A stretch of DNA of 64,000 bases, from positions 1,291,173-1,355,172 of the forward strand of contig JADANN010000400.1 in NCBI GenBank assembly GCA_018806985.1, in the 5' to 3' direction. Below, piece by piece: positions 1 through 11,059 of the stretch; the first letter of the stretch is position 1; each line of letters opens with the position of its first letter. The stretch is from Angiostrongylus vasorum (Eukaryota; Nematoda; Chromadorea; Rhabditida; Metastrongylidae). The notes beneath the pieces are model-generated. The model saw only the letters and a program-made list of their open reading frames with translations. It searched no databases and was not told the DNA's origin. Both the position numbers and the translations under genes were made by a program.

Positions 1-429
1 TGGTACTCTTCTTGAAGAATGTCGTTGATTAATGGGTCTGGTCGATTCTGCTTAAAATCTTGGGATAGTCGTGCTAGGGCGTTTCTAAATCTTTTACAGA
101 TAGTCACAATTTTTGTGCACTAGAGGGGAACTAGGTGATTGATCCCAGACGAAACTGGCACCAGTTCCTGGTCTCGAAAGAATGAGAAGCTTCGTTTCTT
201 GCTTATGCTGAATGGAACAACCACTATTGCTTTGCCAGGCCCACGACAGTATTATAAGAAATTACTTCCTAATTTTTTGCTTGCATTCGCCTTTTACCCA
301 GTTTATTATGCTTTAAATTCCTCCTATAGTGCTCTTTTCCCAATGCTCCCGTCATCTATTCGTCCACCAATTTTTTTCATATTTTCTCCCGAGCTAATTC
401 TCACTTTCTTTTCTTTCCCTAAAAGTTAA
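1..429. other. Unassigned DNA
   Basis: An open frame at 139-429 is translatable, but it is rich in T-run-derived Phe/Leu/Pro, shows no motif and has no clear splice sites. I see no supportable feature here. Confidence 0.3.
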
Positions 430-710
430 ATTTTTGAACTATCTGAATCTTCGTCGTTTTTTCTCTCAGCACTCGCGAGGTTGTTAAACAACAAACGTTT
501 ACTTTTTATACAATAACACACACAACACAACCGTAGCTGACGCTTCGGCAGAATCGTCTTCTTCGGAACCTGGATGGGTATAGTGATATACAATTTACTA
601 TGTCAAACGCTTCAATAACACGCGCAGAAAGATGAGAATCTAAATGATAGTCACATGATCAACAGCTTCTCGAAAAACCCACCGTTTTCACGTGCCCTCC
701 ACTGAGGAAG
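430..710 (-). mobile_element. Penelope-like element terminal region, inverted copy
   Basis: Read on the minus strand this matches 1,795-2,045 and 3,800-4,100: the tracts around GAAGCGTTTGAC, GCGTCAGCTACGG and the stretch leading to a GATTGCTGAG-like end recur in the same order. The part near 660-705 (CAACAGCTTCTCGAAAAA) matches the start of the 3.8 kb copy in reverse. Repeated, sometimes inverted, terminal copies around a reverse transcriptase are typical of Penelope-like elements. The hammerhead-like core here has decayed (CCGAAGA instead of CTGAAGA). Confidence 0.6.
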
Positions 711-770
711 AGCCGCTGATCAGCGTCGCATTGTAGTTATTCCTCGCCAGTTAGATGTTGAGACAACCGG

Positions 771-968
771 GTGATACATCTTAGTGATGGTACCATTTAT
801 CGTTCATCGTCTCAAAAGGAATATAAAAGACAATACCGAAAACTTAACAATGAATGGGTCAAAGTGGCAAAAGCAGCGAGCTTAAAACCATCCGTTATTT
901 TGCGTTATAAAATAGACTCGACCAACATGTCCCGTCTTTATACCTACTTATTAAAACACATAAGCTAG
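771..968 (+). pseudogene. Possible retroelement ORF fragment
   Basis: A 65-residue open frame, basic and tyrosine-rich, lies between the inverted terminal copy and the reverse transcriptase fragment of the Penelope-like element. Position suggests it is a remnant of the element's N-terminal coding region. No motif is recognised, so it could equally be chance. Confidence 0.25.
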
Positions 969-1149
969 TTGAAGGTTAAAAACACAAGCTAGTACCAACT
1001 GATGATCTCGCGTCTACCAATCCCAACTATCCTACAATGTAACACCCATTATCAGCTGTGTAGACGGGCCAACGGATAGAATAACATGGTTTCTAAGCCA
1101 TAGTACTTACGCAGCTGCTTAACCACATCCCAGCTCTTCTCACGAGCAC

Positions 1150-1669
1150 CCAAATGTTCCTAGAGCGTCTACGTAACGCGTCTCCCAATAACGCGTACGT
1201 GATGGAGTCTTTCGACGTTTACCGCGTTGTACACCAACGTATCGAATGACGCCGCAATGCAAGCCATCCACGAACATCTTGTTAAACATGAAGGAGGAAT
1301 ACACATGCATGGCTTGTCTTTTCAGCTGCTTATGGCTCTCCCTAAAAGAGTGCCTAAACATCTCGATCTTCAGATGGTCTGGGAAAAGTATTGCGCGCAA
1401 ATGAGAGGGCTGGCAATGGGGACACCGGTTGCCACCAAGCTTTGCCAACGCGTTCATGTCTAGAATAGAAGCCCCCCGTTATCGATTTGCGGCCGCTACT
1501 CTACTGCAGATACACAGATGACTGTTTCGTCATTTTCTCTGCTCAAGAGGAGATGGACAAATGCTTTGAGTTATTGAAGGAGCAGTCTGAGTACATCAAG
1601 CTAACCCAGGGAGAAATCGAAAGAGAACTGGCTTCCCTTTCTAAACGTTCAAATAAACCTATCAAGTAG
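1150..1669 (+). pseudogene. Penelope-like reverse transcriptase fragment, frameshifted
   Basis: Coding similarity to a Penelope-type reverse transcriptase is spread over several frames. From about 1,153 one frame gives a stretch ending MESFDV. After a one-base shift, 1,227-1,400 gives LYTNVSNDAAMQAIHEHLVK, the 'DVTALYTNV' region of the family. Near 1,400-1,440 is RGLAMGTPVA. At 1,505-1,537 is CRYTDDCFVIF, the YxDD catalytic motif with both aspartates kept. The frame continues through MDKCFELLKEQSEYIKL. Frameshifts separate the blocks, and the C-terminal GIY-YIG endonuclease is not seen, so this copy is dead. Flanking terminal copies support a Penelope-like origin over LINE or DIRS. Confidence 0.75.
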
Positions 1670-1794
1670 CGGTTACATGACAAAGGTGGCACTGAAAACA
1701 AGGTAATAAAAATATCCTAGTTCATTTCCTCTCGTCCCACCCTTCACACGCAAAGAGGGCGCTTGTAGGAAACATGTTTCAAACATTCTCATCT

Positions 1795-2045
1795 TTAGAT
1801 TAGATTCTCATCTTTCTGTATGTGTTATTGAAGCGTTTGACCCCGGAAGTTGCGTATTAGTATAGCCTTCCAAGCTCTGAAGAAGGCAATTCTGCCGAAG
1901 CGTCAGCTACGGTTGTGTTGTGTGTGTTATTGTACGGAAGTGAACGTATGCTGTTTAACAATCTCACGATTGCTGAGAGAAAAAAACGACGAATTTATAA
2001 TCCAAGGTTAACAGAAAGTCAATCCTGAGAACTATCTGAATCTTT
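1795..2045 (+). mobile_element. Penelope-like element terminal region (direct copy 1)
   Basis: It shares an ordered series of blocks with 3,800-4,100: TTATTGAAGCGTTTGACC, a CTGAAGAAGGC...GCCGAAGCGTCAGC core, a TGTTTAACAA block, and a terminal TTAACAGAAAGTC-like end. It lies immediately 3' of the reverse transcriptase fragment, as expected for the downstream pseudo-LTR. Confidence 0.6.
1873..1908 (+). ncRNA. Hammerhead-ribozyme-like motif (variant core)
   Basis: The order is AGCT, then CTGAAGA, a short GGC/GCC stem, GAAG, CGTC, then AGCT. The outer AGCT/AGCT pair would form stem I, and CTGAAGA fits the hammerhead CUGANGA core. GAAG replaces the usual GAAA, and one extra A precedes stem II. 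Hammerheads in terminal repeats of Penelope-like elements are established; activity of this copy is doubtful. Confidence 0.4.
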
Positions 2046-3799
2046 TTGAATTCTCTTTTCTACTGTCATTGCGCTTCTTAATAACAAGTTCGTGTGAGAT
2101 CATCAATGCAACGAGGTCTGAGCTTTGGGTGCTCTCCTCGTCGAGATTATTCGGATTGCTTCCGTTGTAGACCGCCTTCATTAAGTTCATTTTGCTTCCA
2201 CTTGATTTTCTAATTATCGTCTTGACGTCTGCGCAACAACGCTGGCAAGTTCGGTCTCGTTCCATGCTTCCCTCTGTATTTAATCACATTTTCAATCGCA
2301 ACCTTCGTTCTCAGCTTTCACTTCGATAGTGAGATTATTGGTATGATTCCTTGGCACTGACAACCGCTGAGAGCATTAGTATAAGTCTCAAGCATCTATA
2401 GAAAAAAGAGACTTATAACGACAATAGTGAGAATATAAAAAAAATTAATGTAATGTCGACATGACGGCCACATTAATATATAGAAAACCCGGAAAACCAC
2501 CATCTCACGGGGCCAAAAACAAGCCAGAAACTCGTCCGCAACTTAAACACGGCCGGCGCAAGTCTCTTAGACACTAAACGAGAAACTTCGAGGACTAGAA
2601 AACCTATGGTTCTAGGTGATCAGAAAACCACAAAAGAGGTATCGCTTTATCCTCGTAGAGGTAGGATGTTTTTTACTACAATACTCGTTTTTCACTACAG
2701 TCCACCTGCCAAACACATTGCTGTAAGAATTTGAAGGAATTTCACACGATAGCTGCGAACCGTCTTAACAACATGGCGTGAAAAGAGAGTGAATTCATGG
2801 TCAAAAAATCGCCATTGAAGGCAAGCGATGAAGATTCTTTTCTGACCACTTCCAATGATTTTCTCTAACTATAGGAGTCACGAAGTTTGCAACTTTAAAT
2901 CCATATTTGTAAGGGAGACTTTGCACTGCATAAAGGTGAGAAATTCTGGACGTCCGATCGTCATTCAGACTGATTGTTAGGGAGGGAGGGGGGCGGGTGT
3001 TAAGCTAAAGATAGCACGGCAGACATTAGTGTTGTTGAAGAATAGCTCCTCGCTTATGCTTAACAGTCCGAACATTTCTTTCCTAGGACAATTGGCTGTT
3101 GTTAATATAACATCTATTTGGTCACGGCTAACTTTCGAGAGAATTTCATTTATCTATTTTTAATCACTTTTCAAATGCGAGAAATTATATTGATTGAAAA
3201 TAGGATGCAATTCAGTGACGTCACAAAGTTATCCACTACATTTCTAGTGTCCTCACAAAAACTAAAAAGCCTCATAATTGCAATCAATTATGTTGCTGAT
3301 TAAGTGACGAGAAAGAGCTGCATAGTTTGATCTCTGCTGAGTCAGCATTTTTTATTTGATTGCTTAATTCTTTTAAAAAGAGTATGGAGCTCTAATTGTT
3401 CTACCTGAGCGATTTCAGAATATTCCGAACGTATGACCCATATGATAATGCCCTGTGCAGTCATTGTCTTGAAAACAGCTATCAGTGTCAAGATGGAAAA
3501 CGAAAACTAAGACAAAGTACCCCACTAGGCACGCATAGGGATACAAAAGCATAGCGGGAGACGATTTTGAAGTAGAAGTCAATATCCTTGCACAGGAGAC
3601 TAAAACACCAGTGCGAAAACTTCTTGAGGCTTTTTGGCTAAATGCCAAAAACCCTACAATGAATAACAGGGATGAATGCCCAGAAGTCACACGCGACCTG
3701 ACCCCGTATGTTCGCATCAATTTCTTATGTGGGATGGTGCAGTCATCAACCATATGCGACCGACTATAATCAGCTGTTCTAATCTTCCCATTGGAAGTC
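2046..3799. other. Unassigned repeat-flanked DNA
   Basis: No gene is supported. Open frames at 2,032-2,265 (minus), 3,118-3,303 (plus) and 3,415-3,801 (minus) lack motifs and splice context. The last 200 bases adjoin the next Penelope terminal copy and may be degraded element sequence. Confidence 0.3.
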
Positions 3800-4100
3800 A
3801 CGTAAAAAGCGGTGAGTTTTTCGAGAAGCTGTTGACCATGTAATTACCATAGAGTTTTTCGTCTTTTTGTAAGTGTCATTGAAGCGTTTGGCCTAGTAAA
3901 TTGTACATCAGTGTATTCTTCCATGCTCTGAAGAAGGCGATGCTGCCGAAACGTCAGCTACTGTTGTATTGTATTGTGTTTTTCTATGGAAGTAAATGTA
4001 TGCTGTTTAACAACCTCGCGATTGCTGAACAAGAAAACGACGCATTCGTATTCCAATGCCGAGGTTAGTAGAAAGTCGCTCCCTGGGAACAGCTGTCAGT
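3800..4100 (+). mobile_element. Penelope-like element terminal region (direct copy 2)
   Basis: This is the fullest of the three copies. It begins with GTGAGTTTTTCGAGAAGCTG, continues through TCATTGAAGCGTTTGGCC, the CTGAAGAAGGC...GCCGAAACGTCAGC core and TGTTTAACAACCTCGCG, and ends near GTTAGTAGAAAGTCGC. Its blocks are collinear with 1,795-2,045 and inverted relative to 430-710. Confidence 0.6.
3925..3958 (+). ncRNA. Hammerhead-ribozyme-like motif (best copy)
   Basis: The order is GCT, CTGAAGA, a GGC/GCC stem with a small loop, GAAA, CGTC, AGC. The GCT/AGC pair closes stem I; the conserved CUGANGA and GAAA boxes and a GUC cleavage triplet are present. Stem III would be minimal, and one A is bulged or mismatched at the base of stem II. 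This agrees with the type I short-stem-III hammerheads known in Penelope-like elements. Function is not shown. Confidence 0.5.
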
Positions 4101-5820
4101 GTTCAGTTGTTCTGTTCTGTTTGTTTACTTCAAAGTTTTTCTCCGTAATGTTTCTATGTCCTATGCGACTCTAGTAGAGTATTTGGTTTAGGTTTAAGTT
4201 TACCAACTAGGTGTCCTTCTATACGGTTGCAAACTGCTTTGCCCATTCCACCAACGTATTGGTTTCCCGCAAGTTTTACAAGAGATCAGATCAACTGCAC
4301 CTGAACTCATGCAATCACGGTCGCTACCTTAGGGGAAATTATGTAATTTTGCGTTGTACATAAACGGTCATACAGACAGTTGCGCACTAGTTGGCGTCTT
4401 AGAGTGCTCGGTGAGATTTCAATTACTGTTACCAATTTCTCTAGACCGGCCCTCATATGCAATGTTTTATAGCTGGACCACTCTTTTCATCTGATATGAA
4501 GACAGGTTGAACCTGTCTTTGTCATTGCTAAAGTTTACGCTATTGCTTAGCTTATTATCCCAATTTTGCCTTCAAAATAGTTTCTTCCTAGCAGCTGACT
4601 ACGATTCTAGACTTCACATTGATTTCCAGTTGCTCTACAACATTAAGCTGTGATGAAGATGAGGGTGAAGCATTCAATGAGGATGAGAAATTCTACATGG
4701 TAGATCCTTCTACGATGTCGTCGTGTCGTTGGCGCCTTAATCGCGAAGGATGCACTCTTTTTAAGAGAGCCATGTGCTGCTGAATGAAGAAACCTTAATG
4801 TTTGTTGCACTTACGTGTTGTATAAGGAGTTAGAGGATGTCTCGTATAGTGGAGTACGACACGTTTGTATGAAGTGCCGCAACGTCGTCTATGACGCAAG
4901 CGCAATTAAAACGCGCGTTACGTAGACGATCCAGGAACATCTGTGTGTTCGTAAGATAGGCTTGAACTTGTTTTTAACAGCTGAGTAAGCATTAGGGTTA
5001 AAAACCCCTCGTTACTCTATCCTTTGGCCTTTATACGCAGCTAATTATAGGTCTAACTACGAATAACCATGAGTCACGAGATGTAAGGATCATAAGTGTT
5101 TACTAACGAGATTTCAAAAAGCATAAGAATGGGCACGTGGACAGTTCAACTATAAACTGAGAAATAACTGGTGGTTTTAAGCCAGCTGCTCTTATCACGT
5201 TTACATATTCGGTGTTCAGTTTTCGCTATTGACTTTTGAAATCGTTTTCAAATCACTGCTTGTGAAGGGAATTATCTTCGAGATGCTTTTTCTGTTACCT
5301 CAACATCTAACTGATGACGGATTAGCTGCAAACTATCCATCCTTACCACCAACTGATAGTCTAGCGTTTTTTACTTTTTAGTTCTGGAACCCTGTCGCGT
5401 ACAACATTTTTTGCTTTTCTATGAGGTTACAGCGAATCTTCTTTGCACGATCATGATTGAAGGGTTTTGGAAATTTCCTCCGAAAATATCCTAGACGTGA
5501 TATCAATTTCATTGTTGGGATATTGTTGCTTGACGAAAACTTGGTGGTGGTAATGTCCCTACTTCTTGTGGTTCATTCCTATTTCGGGTCCCAAATCTAG
5601 TTTCGTTACGGAGTTCGTCTCAAAGCTAACGCATACCGCATGCAACGCTACATGAGGTTTCTTTAGAAATGCGTTGCACTATTGAGAAACTTGGACCAAG
5701 TTCTAATATCGAGCAGGTACCGTGAGGAAGTAATGTCACCTAACACGGTGACCCTTAACTTTTCCTGGTACGTTGTCGACCTGATGTGACCGTCAAGGCT
5801 TCCTTAAACTGTGCTTCTTT
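4101..5820. other. Unassigned DNA with a small Penelope fragment
   Basis: Only 4,905-4,945 is recognisable: it is the inverse of about 1,147-1,185 (CGCGTTACGTAGACG), so a second scrap of the Penelope reverse transcriptase lies here in minus orientation. The rest is AT-rich, without supported exons or repeats from the families seen elsewhere. Confidence 0.4.
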
Positions 5821-6012
5821 TTATACTGAAGCTGATTTGTGCAGCGGGATTAGTAAATTTCGAAATTTTTTACTTAATATTCCTTTACTACTTGTTCTAA
5901 TCGAAGGGTGAATCAATGTTAACCAGTCCATTACTTTCTTCCAAAGCTGACCCTCCAAATATTGAACATAGTAGTCTACATTCGACTCGCAGTTTTTTAG
6001 TTCGGCGAACAT
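5821..6012 (-). CDS. Hypothetical protein or exon, unknown function
   Basis: A 63-codon frame opens with MFAELKNCESNVDYYVQYLE and ends in a basic tail before TAA. It has a mixed, globular-like composition (Trp, Tyr, Cys, Asp and Lys all present), unlike the T-rich chance frames around it. The upstream bases read GATGCAAACAG then GTCGAG before the ATG, so a splice acceptor may open this as a terminal exon in the same frame. No domain is recognised, and no partner exon was found on the minus strand upstream. Confidence 0.3.
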   Translation of the reverse strand: MFAELKNCESNVDYYVQYLEGQLWKKVMDWLTLIHPSIRTSSKGILSKKFRNLLIPLHKSASV

Positions 6013-6569
6013 CTCGACCTGTTTGCATCGTAGTGCATAGCAGTCGCATTTCGATGACCAATAGTTAATGCTGTACTCTGGTGGGCCGGATAAATCATGG
6101 GGTCATTTTCATATCAAAAGCAAAGTATCAACAATATACTAGTTTGCTGCCTCTTTTCTTATCCTCCTACATAAAATGGCAAGCATCGTGTTTCGAGTGG
6201 CCGTCACAGGAAGAGAGAACAAAGAAGAATCCCTGAAATTAGCGCAAAAATTGCCACTGCGTGTGGCAACGAAACTGTAGCTCCTCAGAATAGGTGTAGA
6301 GAAGAATCCAAGCCCCAAAACGATAATTCTATCGAGGATGAGGTTCCCTTTATCGTTCTCTCTCCATTCCCAACGAAATAAGTGAAGTTACAAAGCGTCG
6401 CTGAAAAAGGACTGAAATAGAGAATTCGGTATCAGTGGTTAAAATGGCACCGAACACTGTAAGACACTAAGTAGTTCGCAACCGATAGTGTAGACTGCGT
6501 ATTAAATTGACCTTCCTAGGTCTCTGTATATGGCACAACAGCTGAAATAACCTCCAGAATTGCACTGAA
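6013..6569. other. Unassigned DNA
   Basis: A 34-codon plus-strand frame begins at the ATG near 6,177 (MASIVFRVAVTGRENKEESL) but is too short and isolated to call. Nothing else is recognisable. Confidence 0.25.
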
Positions 6570-6880
6570 GAAGTCTTGCAGTTAACAACCTCATGCGTGC
6601 TCTTTAAGAAAGCAGTGAATTATTTGATCAGTAGGTATCTGCGGTGGGGAATGAAAGCGCTATTACCCTTTCGGGCTAATGTGTTCAACACCACAGCATG
6701 CGGGTCCTCCGTTTCGCCTGTCTCTCAACTAGTTCTATCGATCAGTGCCATCAGCAAACACCCATGAGTGGGATTGATCTTGGTAGCCCAAATCGGCAAT
6801 GAACTCAGTTAAGTTGAGGCCGTAGTCAAAATCACAATTTTGACTTATTATTTACTGCCTATTAGAATTTTTCACAGCAA
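6570..6880 (-). repeat. Rep-C copy, left arm of an inverted pair
   Basis: It carries the family blocks GCGCTATTACCC, ACCACAGCATGCGGGTCC, TTTCGCCTGTCTCTCAACTA and GTAGCCCAAATCGGC in minus orientation. The adjacent copy at 6,885-7,205 is in plus orientation, so the two can fold back. Confidence 0.7.
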
Positions 6881-6884
6881 AGTA

Positions 6885-7205
6885 TTATGTGTGGCACAAC
6901 CAGTGATGCTGAGATATTTGCAAAACTACGGACAAATAATAAGTTAAAATTTCGATTTTGACTATAGCTTCAATTCACTGCCGATTTGGGCTCCCCAGAT
7001 CAACCGCGCTGACGGGTGATTGCTGATGGCAAAAAGATCATTAGAACTAGCTGAGAGACAGGCGAAACGATTGACCCGCACGGTGTGGTGGTTTTACGCG
7101 TAAGTCCACATAAAGGGTAATAGCGCGTTCGTTCCCCACTGCAGACACATGCGATTCGAATTTTGCAAATATCTTAGCATCGCTGTGGTTGTATCACACA
7201 TAATG
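6885..7205 (+). repeat. Rep-C copy, right arm of an inverted pair
   Basis: Blocks in order: TGCCGATTTGGGCTCCCC, GGGTGATTGCTGATGGC, GAGAGACAGGCGAAACGA, CACGGTGTGGTGG (A-box-like), GCGCGTTCGTTCCCCAC (B-box-like), and TTTTGCAAATATCTTAGC. It is the inverse of 6,570-6,880. Confidence 0.7.
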
Positions 7206-7214
7206 CCCTGCCGT

Positions 7215-7515
7215 GAAAAATTCTAATAAATAAAATAAATAAAATCACTCGGCGTTGATCAATTCCTGAGGTATGCGCCATGCATTCGACTTCATTAAGC
7301 ATCGTTTGTAGGTGATTGAATGCATATGTGGCCTTTACAATGACTCCTGGTAGGCTACTGATGTATCGAGCAGCGCTGCTATTCTTCCAGGCAAATCTGG
7401 TACCACTCGCCGACCCCGGAGGGATGGAGGGCTTTGTGGGCCATGGGCGCCGGGATCGATTCCACACGTGTGTTGCATGGCGCCTCCAACCACTGCGCCA
7501 CACGCGCGAAAAATT
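7215..7515 (-). repeat. Rep-B tRNA-derived SINE
   Basis: On the minus strand the head reads GTGGCGCAGTGGTTGGAGGC (A box), followed about 35 bases later by GGAATCGATCCC (B box). The body is CCCTCCGGGGTCGGC, then ATATGCATTCAATCACCT, CTTAATGAAGTCGAATGCAT and a T-rich tail. The same body recurs at 21.7, 25.9, 30.1, 54.3 and 58.2 kb. The A/B boxes indicate an internal RNA polymerase III promoter. Confidence 0.7.
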
Positions 7516-9614
7516 CTATTAGGCAGTAAATAATAAGTTAAAATTATTTGGCCAATGTTGAGGCTAATCAAATTTCAGCGTTGGCAAATGCGTTATGAGC
7601 TATATATTAAGCTGGACTCCTAGAAATGGACAGTGATTCTGACTGCAGCTTCAGCTTAACTAGGCTTAATGCCACTTTGTGCTCCTCACATGGTATCGTA
7701 AACGACTGATTGCTGAGAGCACTGATAGAGTAGAAACATGGCCGAGAAAAAGACAAAGCAAAACTTTGGTTTCTATAATGGGTACCAAGCACGGTCCCAG
7801 AAATTTTTGTCGTGACTTCAACCCATCTAATGTCCCCAGTTTTGTTCTTCTCCTATCTCATCGCGATTGTGGTTATAATCCATATCATAGCATGCTGCGA
7901 AATAGGAATAATAGGCAGCAAATGAAAGTTAAAACTCTACGGCCATTATCACTGGATGTTACTACAAGATGATTTTTTTTAATTGATTTTGTACCCTCCT
8001 TGAGGAGAATAAACAAAAAACAGTAGACAACAGAAAAAAATAACGGGGAAAACCTAGATCTGCTCGGCCGTCGGGCGGTGTTCGTAGGCAACGGCCTGTA
8101 ATTTGTGGTCTCTGCGCATTTCGTCATCAAAATGAGACTAGAAACATCCAAGAGTTATGGTAAAAGGAGTTTTTATATGTGGGTTGAACTAATCGTTGTA
8201 AATGTGTTTTGCATTTCATTTGTTCGGTGTTGTGTAGAAAGATGACAGAAGAAACTTTGAAAAAGCACATTTGCAGACTCACTCTTTTCCCCTCCCTTAT
8301 TGCTGAGCTAACAAATAAAGTAGGCGAATGAATCAAAACTCACTAGCCGCAAACGCCATGTGGTAGCCACAGAGAGTTGTGCCAATGAATCGCTTGAGGC
8401 GATATAAGAGCTAAGCTCTTTTGCCTGAGTAGTCGCGATGCCGCAATGAATATCACCAGGAGACTAAAGAGGAATTCAACGCAAATGAGGAGCGACCATC
8501 ACTGTGTCAGACAAGCTAATACTGACCGAATACGGGACGGATATGACCATCAATGCCTACTCAAGTACCAATGAGTGTACGTTGATTATATACATCACTG
8601 ATATTTGGGATCATGTTGTCACCAAGACAAATTCAATTGTAGCACATACCGACATGGGATCTAATCACCCGTGAAATTCGGCATATGTTGAAAAGATTAG
8701 AATTCACTGGCCTCTTCCGTTAGATGATAATTAGCACACTGTGACCTGAGAGATAACGAGTCCTTCTACAAATTTATGCCGACAGCAACATATGAAAAGC
8801 TCACCATTATTATGTCAACAATGCAATCTGATCGGTGACAGACAAATGAGATTCTACAGAAATAGTCCTTTTATTGAGTTCGTCAATAGACACTGCCAGA
8901 TTTCTCGTATGGGGGTTACAAATTCGGGATCATTTTATTCAATTGCTGTACTAAAGCCACAACACGTACAAAGTTACGAAGGAGTCAGGTAGTAGATCCG
9001 TCGAAATTTGAGGGTTTGTTATATCCTTGTCTGTAATATGTGGTAGTTTACGTAGTTAAGAACTGTTCTCAAACAAAAAGCTCCCGATTCACAATGGAAG
9101 TATATCTGGGAGTATCCGCATAGGTACTGATCTCGGAACTACGGAAAAATAGCTCGAACAGAAGACAGCAACCATGAAAGAGGACGACAAAGCCCTGTAG
9201 TCGACAGTGGTGTTACTGCATAATAATGAAAATCTACCTGACACTGTTGCAACAACGGCACGTCTAAACTTGGAAAACATATTCTGGTATCTTCACCGGT
9301 TTTAACGAGAGAAACTAAGAGAATGATCGCTTGGCTCCTGTGGTTGTTAGACAGAACTCGTCTGTAGCTTACCGCTCCGTAGTAAATGTGGAGTGTGTTT
9401 TTCGATGAAAACCACCCCGATTTAACTATACATTTGTAATCAAATCAAATGCAGGATAGAATTTGGAGCAAAAAAGCGTTCTAGGGATATCTGTTTTCCA
9501 GAGAATGTACTACACTAACTGCGGGATGTCAATTCTTGTCAAGCTTTATTTTAATAGCATCTGCATTCATTATCATAACGAAACTGATCATTCGTCTTGT
9601 AATCGGCTATTTTT
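7516..9614. other. Intergenic DNA with small repeat scraps
   Basis: Fragments of the Rep-C body lie near 7,515-7,560 and 7,640-7,690. The rest (7.7-9.6 kb) holds several open frames of 61-97 codons on both strands, without motifs, splice partners or known repeats. Confidence 0.3.
9545..9551 (-). promoter_or_regulatory. Polyadenylation signal candidate for the 9.6-10.1 kb gene
   Basis: The minus strand reads AAAATAAAGC about 65 bases after the TAA at 9,615-9,617, containing AATAAA at a usual distance for a nematode 3' UTR. Confidence 0.4.
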
Positions 9615-10137
9615 TTACTTTTCTTTGAAGTCTTCTGTGCTCTTGTTTTCTTTTTTTTCTATCTTTCTTCTGTATTCTTCCTTCACTTTACGATTTTTAT
9701 ATGCCTCTACGAATACGGCAGTACCCGCCACCAATATGACGAGTAGAACACCTGCGACAACGGCGGCAATGGCAATTGCGGCGCTGAAATAAAAACGATC
9801 CTTCATTAAGTTTGTGTAGTGAGTGCTTAAATTGTTGCAAAATAACTTTAAGAATGCATCGTATACTATCATTACAGAAGAAAACGAATCGCATTTAGGG
9901 CAGCGTTTAAAAGTGCCTTGAATACAAACTGGATCCGAGCCTGCTCCTTGGACTCACCAAGCCTTCCATTCCTCTAGGATCGGCAAATTGCTGCCAAACT
10001 TATTTATGTTTAATACAGCAATACTTACTTGTAAAGCGGTGCTCTACCGTATGTCGATGTATAGGCTAGGTATGCTCTACCTCCAAGGAAGCTGGACGAA
10101 TTAATTCGAATGCATGGGGGATCCATCAGAGATTGCT
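9615..10137 (-). CDS. Small single-pass membrane protein (or C-terminus of a receptor)
   Basis: Two exons fit well. Exon A is 10,029-10,137, with donor CAA|GTAAGT. Exon B is 9,615-9,783, with acceptor TTTTTATTTCAG. The phases agree, an AA|C codon spanning the junction. From the ATG at 10,126 the product is 88 residues: a 33-residue N-terminal part (MDPPCIRINSSSFLGG...), one hydrophobic segment (AAIAIAAVVAGVLLVILVAG), and a strongly basic/acidic cytoplasmic-like tail ending STEDFKEK before TAA. A TATATAAG lies at about 10,161-10,168, close upstream of the ATG. A CTAAG acceptor at 10,138 is also possible, which would make these the last two exons of a larger gene. No family is recognised. Confidence 0.55.
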
Positions 10138-10698
10138 CTTAGCCGAAAACTTTGTTGTCTTATATAAGCGGCCCGTGAAGCTTTTCACGTATATGACCAA
10201 TACATTATTAAAGTGCAACCCCTGAATAAAGCTAATAAACGAATAGTTGGCTATAAGTAACCAATCTCATTGGGAGATATTAACAGTCAACGCGGTGCTG
10301 TTTTCGGTTGCCGTTCACATCCTTGTTGATCATTTTCTTCATGACACCAGAAGTGAAAATGACCAACATCGCAGCTTAGCGGCCCAACAGAAACACCATC
10401 TCACTCATGGAATAATAAAATGGTATTTTTAATCTTGAATAAATCCCATTTTGGCGAAAAATAAATCGCAGTAGGTCGAATAGCATTATGTAAGCATTCC
10501 TACACTTCAGGAGCTGTAGGCGTTTGCAGAGCCCGGATTACACTTTTCTGCTTAAATGTGCACTGAGAATCCCTCAATGGACGATCTTGTCAAACAGAAG
10601 TCTACCCATTTATTGCTTATTCAGTAGTTGAAGGCAGAACAATATTCCCACTAATCTAGAGCTGTCTGACGATTTGGAAATGGTAGTAAGGTCGTTTC
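10138..10698. other. Upstream region of the small membrane-protein gene
   Basis: It holds the TATATAAG candidate at 10,161-10,168 and otherwise no recognised repeat or exon. Confidence 0.3.
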
Positions 10699-10857
10699 TC
10701 AGCTCTTAATAACTGCTTGGTAACACCCGCAGACGATGAACAACACGTCTAACAGCGGGAAGCCCAGAATTCCGGCAGCTGCAATCGACTTCTTAAACAA
10801 AGCCTTCTTAAGTGATGCGCGCAAATTGCGTTTATAACTGACGAATCCGTCAAGCAT
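10699..10857 (-). CDS. Possible 52-residue basic membrane peptide
   Basis: A short frame starts at ATG 10,857 (MLDGFVSYKRNLRASLKKAL) and ends at TGA 10,699-10,701. It has a lysine/arginine-rich amphipathic first half, then one hydrophobic segment (SIAAAGILGFPLLDVLFIVC) and a short tail. An overlapping 65-codon frame exists on the same strand (10,749-10,946). Neither has a proven start or splice partner. Listed because the basic helix plus membrane segment is not typical of chance frames here, but it may be an exon or an accident. Confidence 0.2.
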   Translation of the reverse strand: MLDGFVSYKRNLRASLKKALFKKSIAAAGILGFPLLDVLFIVCGCYQAVIKS

Positions 10858-11019
10858 GATGGTTTATTACACCAAAAAATAGGGCCTTCAAAAGCGTGAC
10901 GACGTAGATCAAGAACTGCATGCTGCACGGCGACATAGGGAGGCACATCGACGTTAAAAGCTGTTCTACTTCCAAAGGCGAACTAATATATGTATATATA
11001 TGCGTAGTATGTATTTACT

Positions 11020-11020
11020 T

Positions 11021-11059
<39 letters not shown>
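11020..11059. repeat. (TA)n microsatellite
   Basis: An almost pure TA run, interrupted once by ACA, directly abuts a Rep-A copy starting at 11,060. Confidence 0.9.

Noticed and set aside
3415..3801. 128-codon minus-strand frame
   Set aside because: No motif or splice sites, and it abuts a Penelope terminal copy; probably antisense of element remains.
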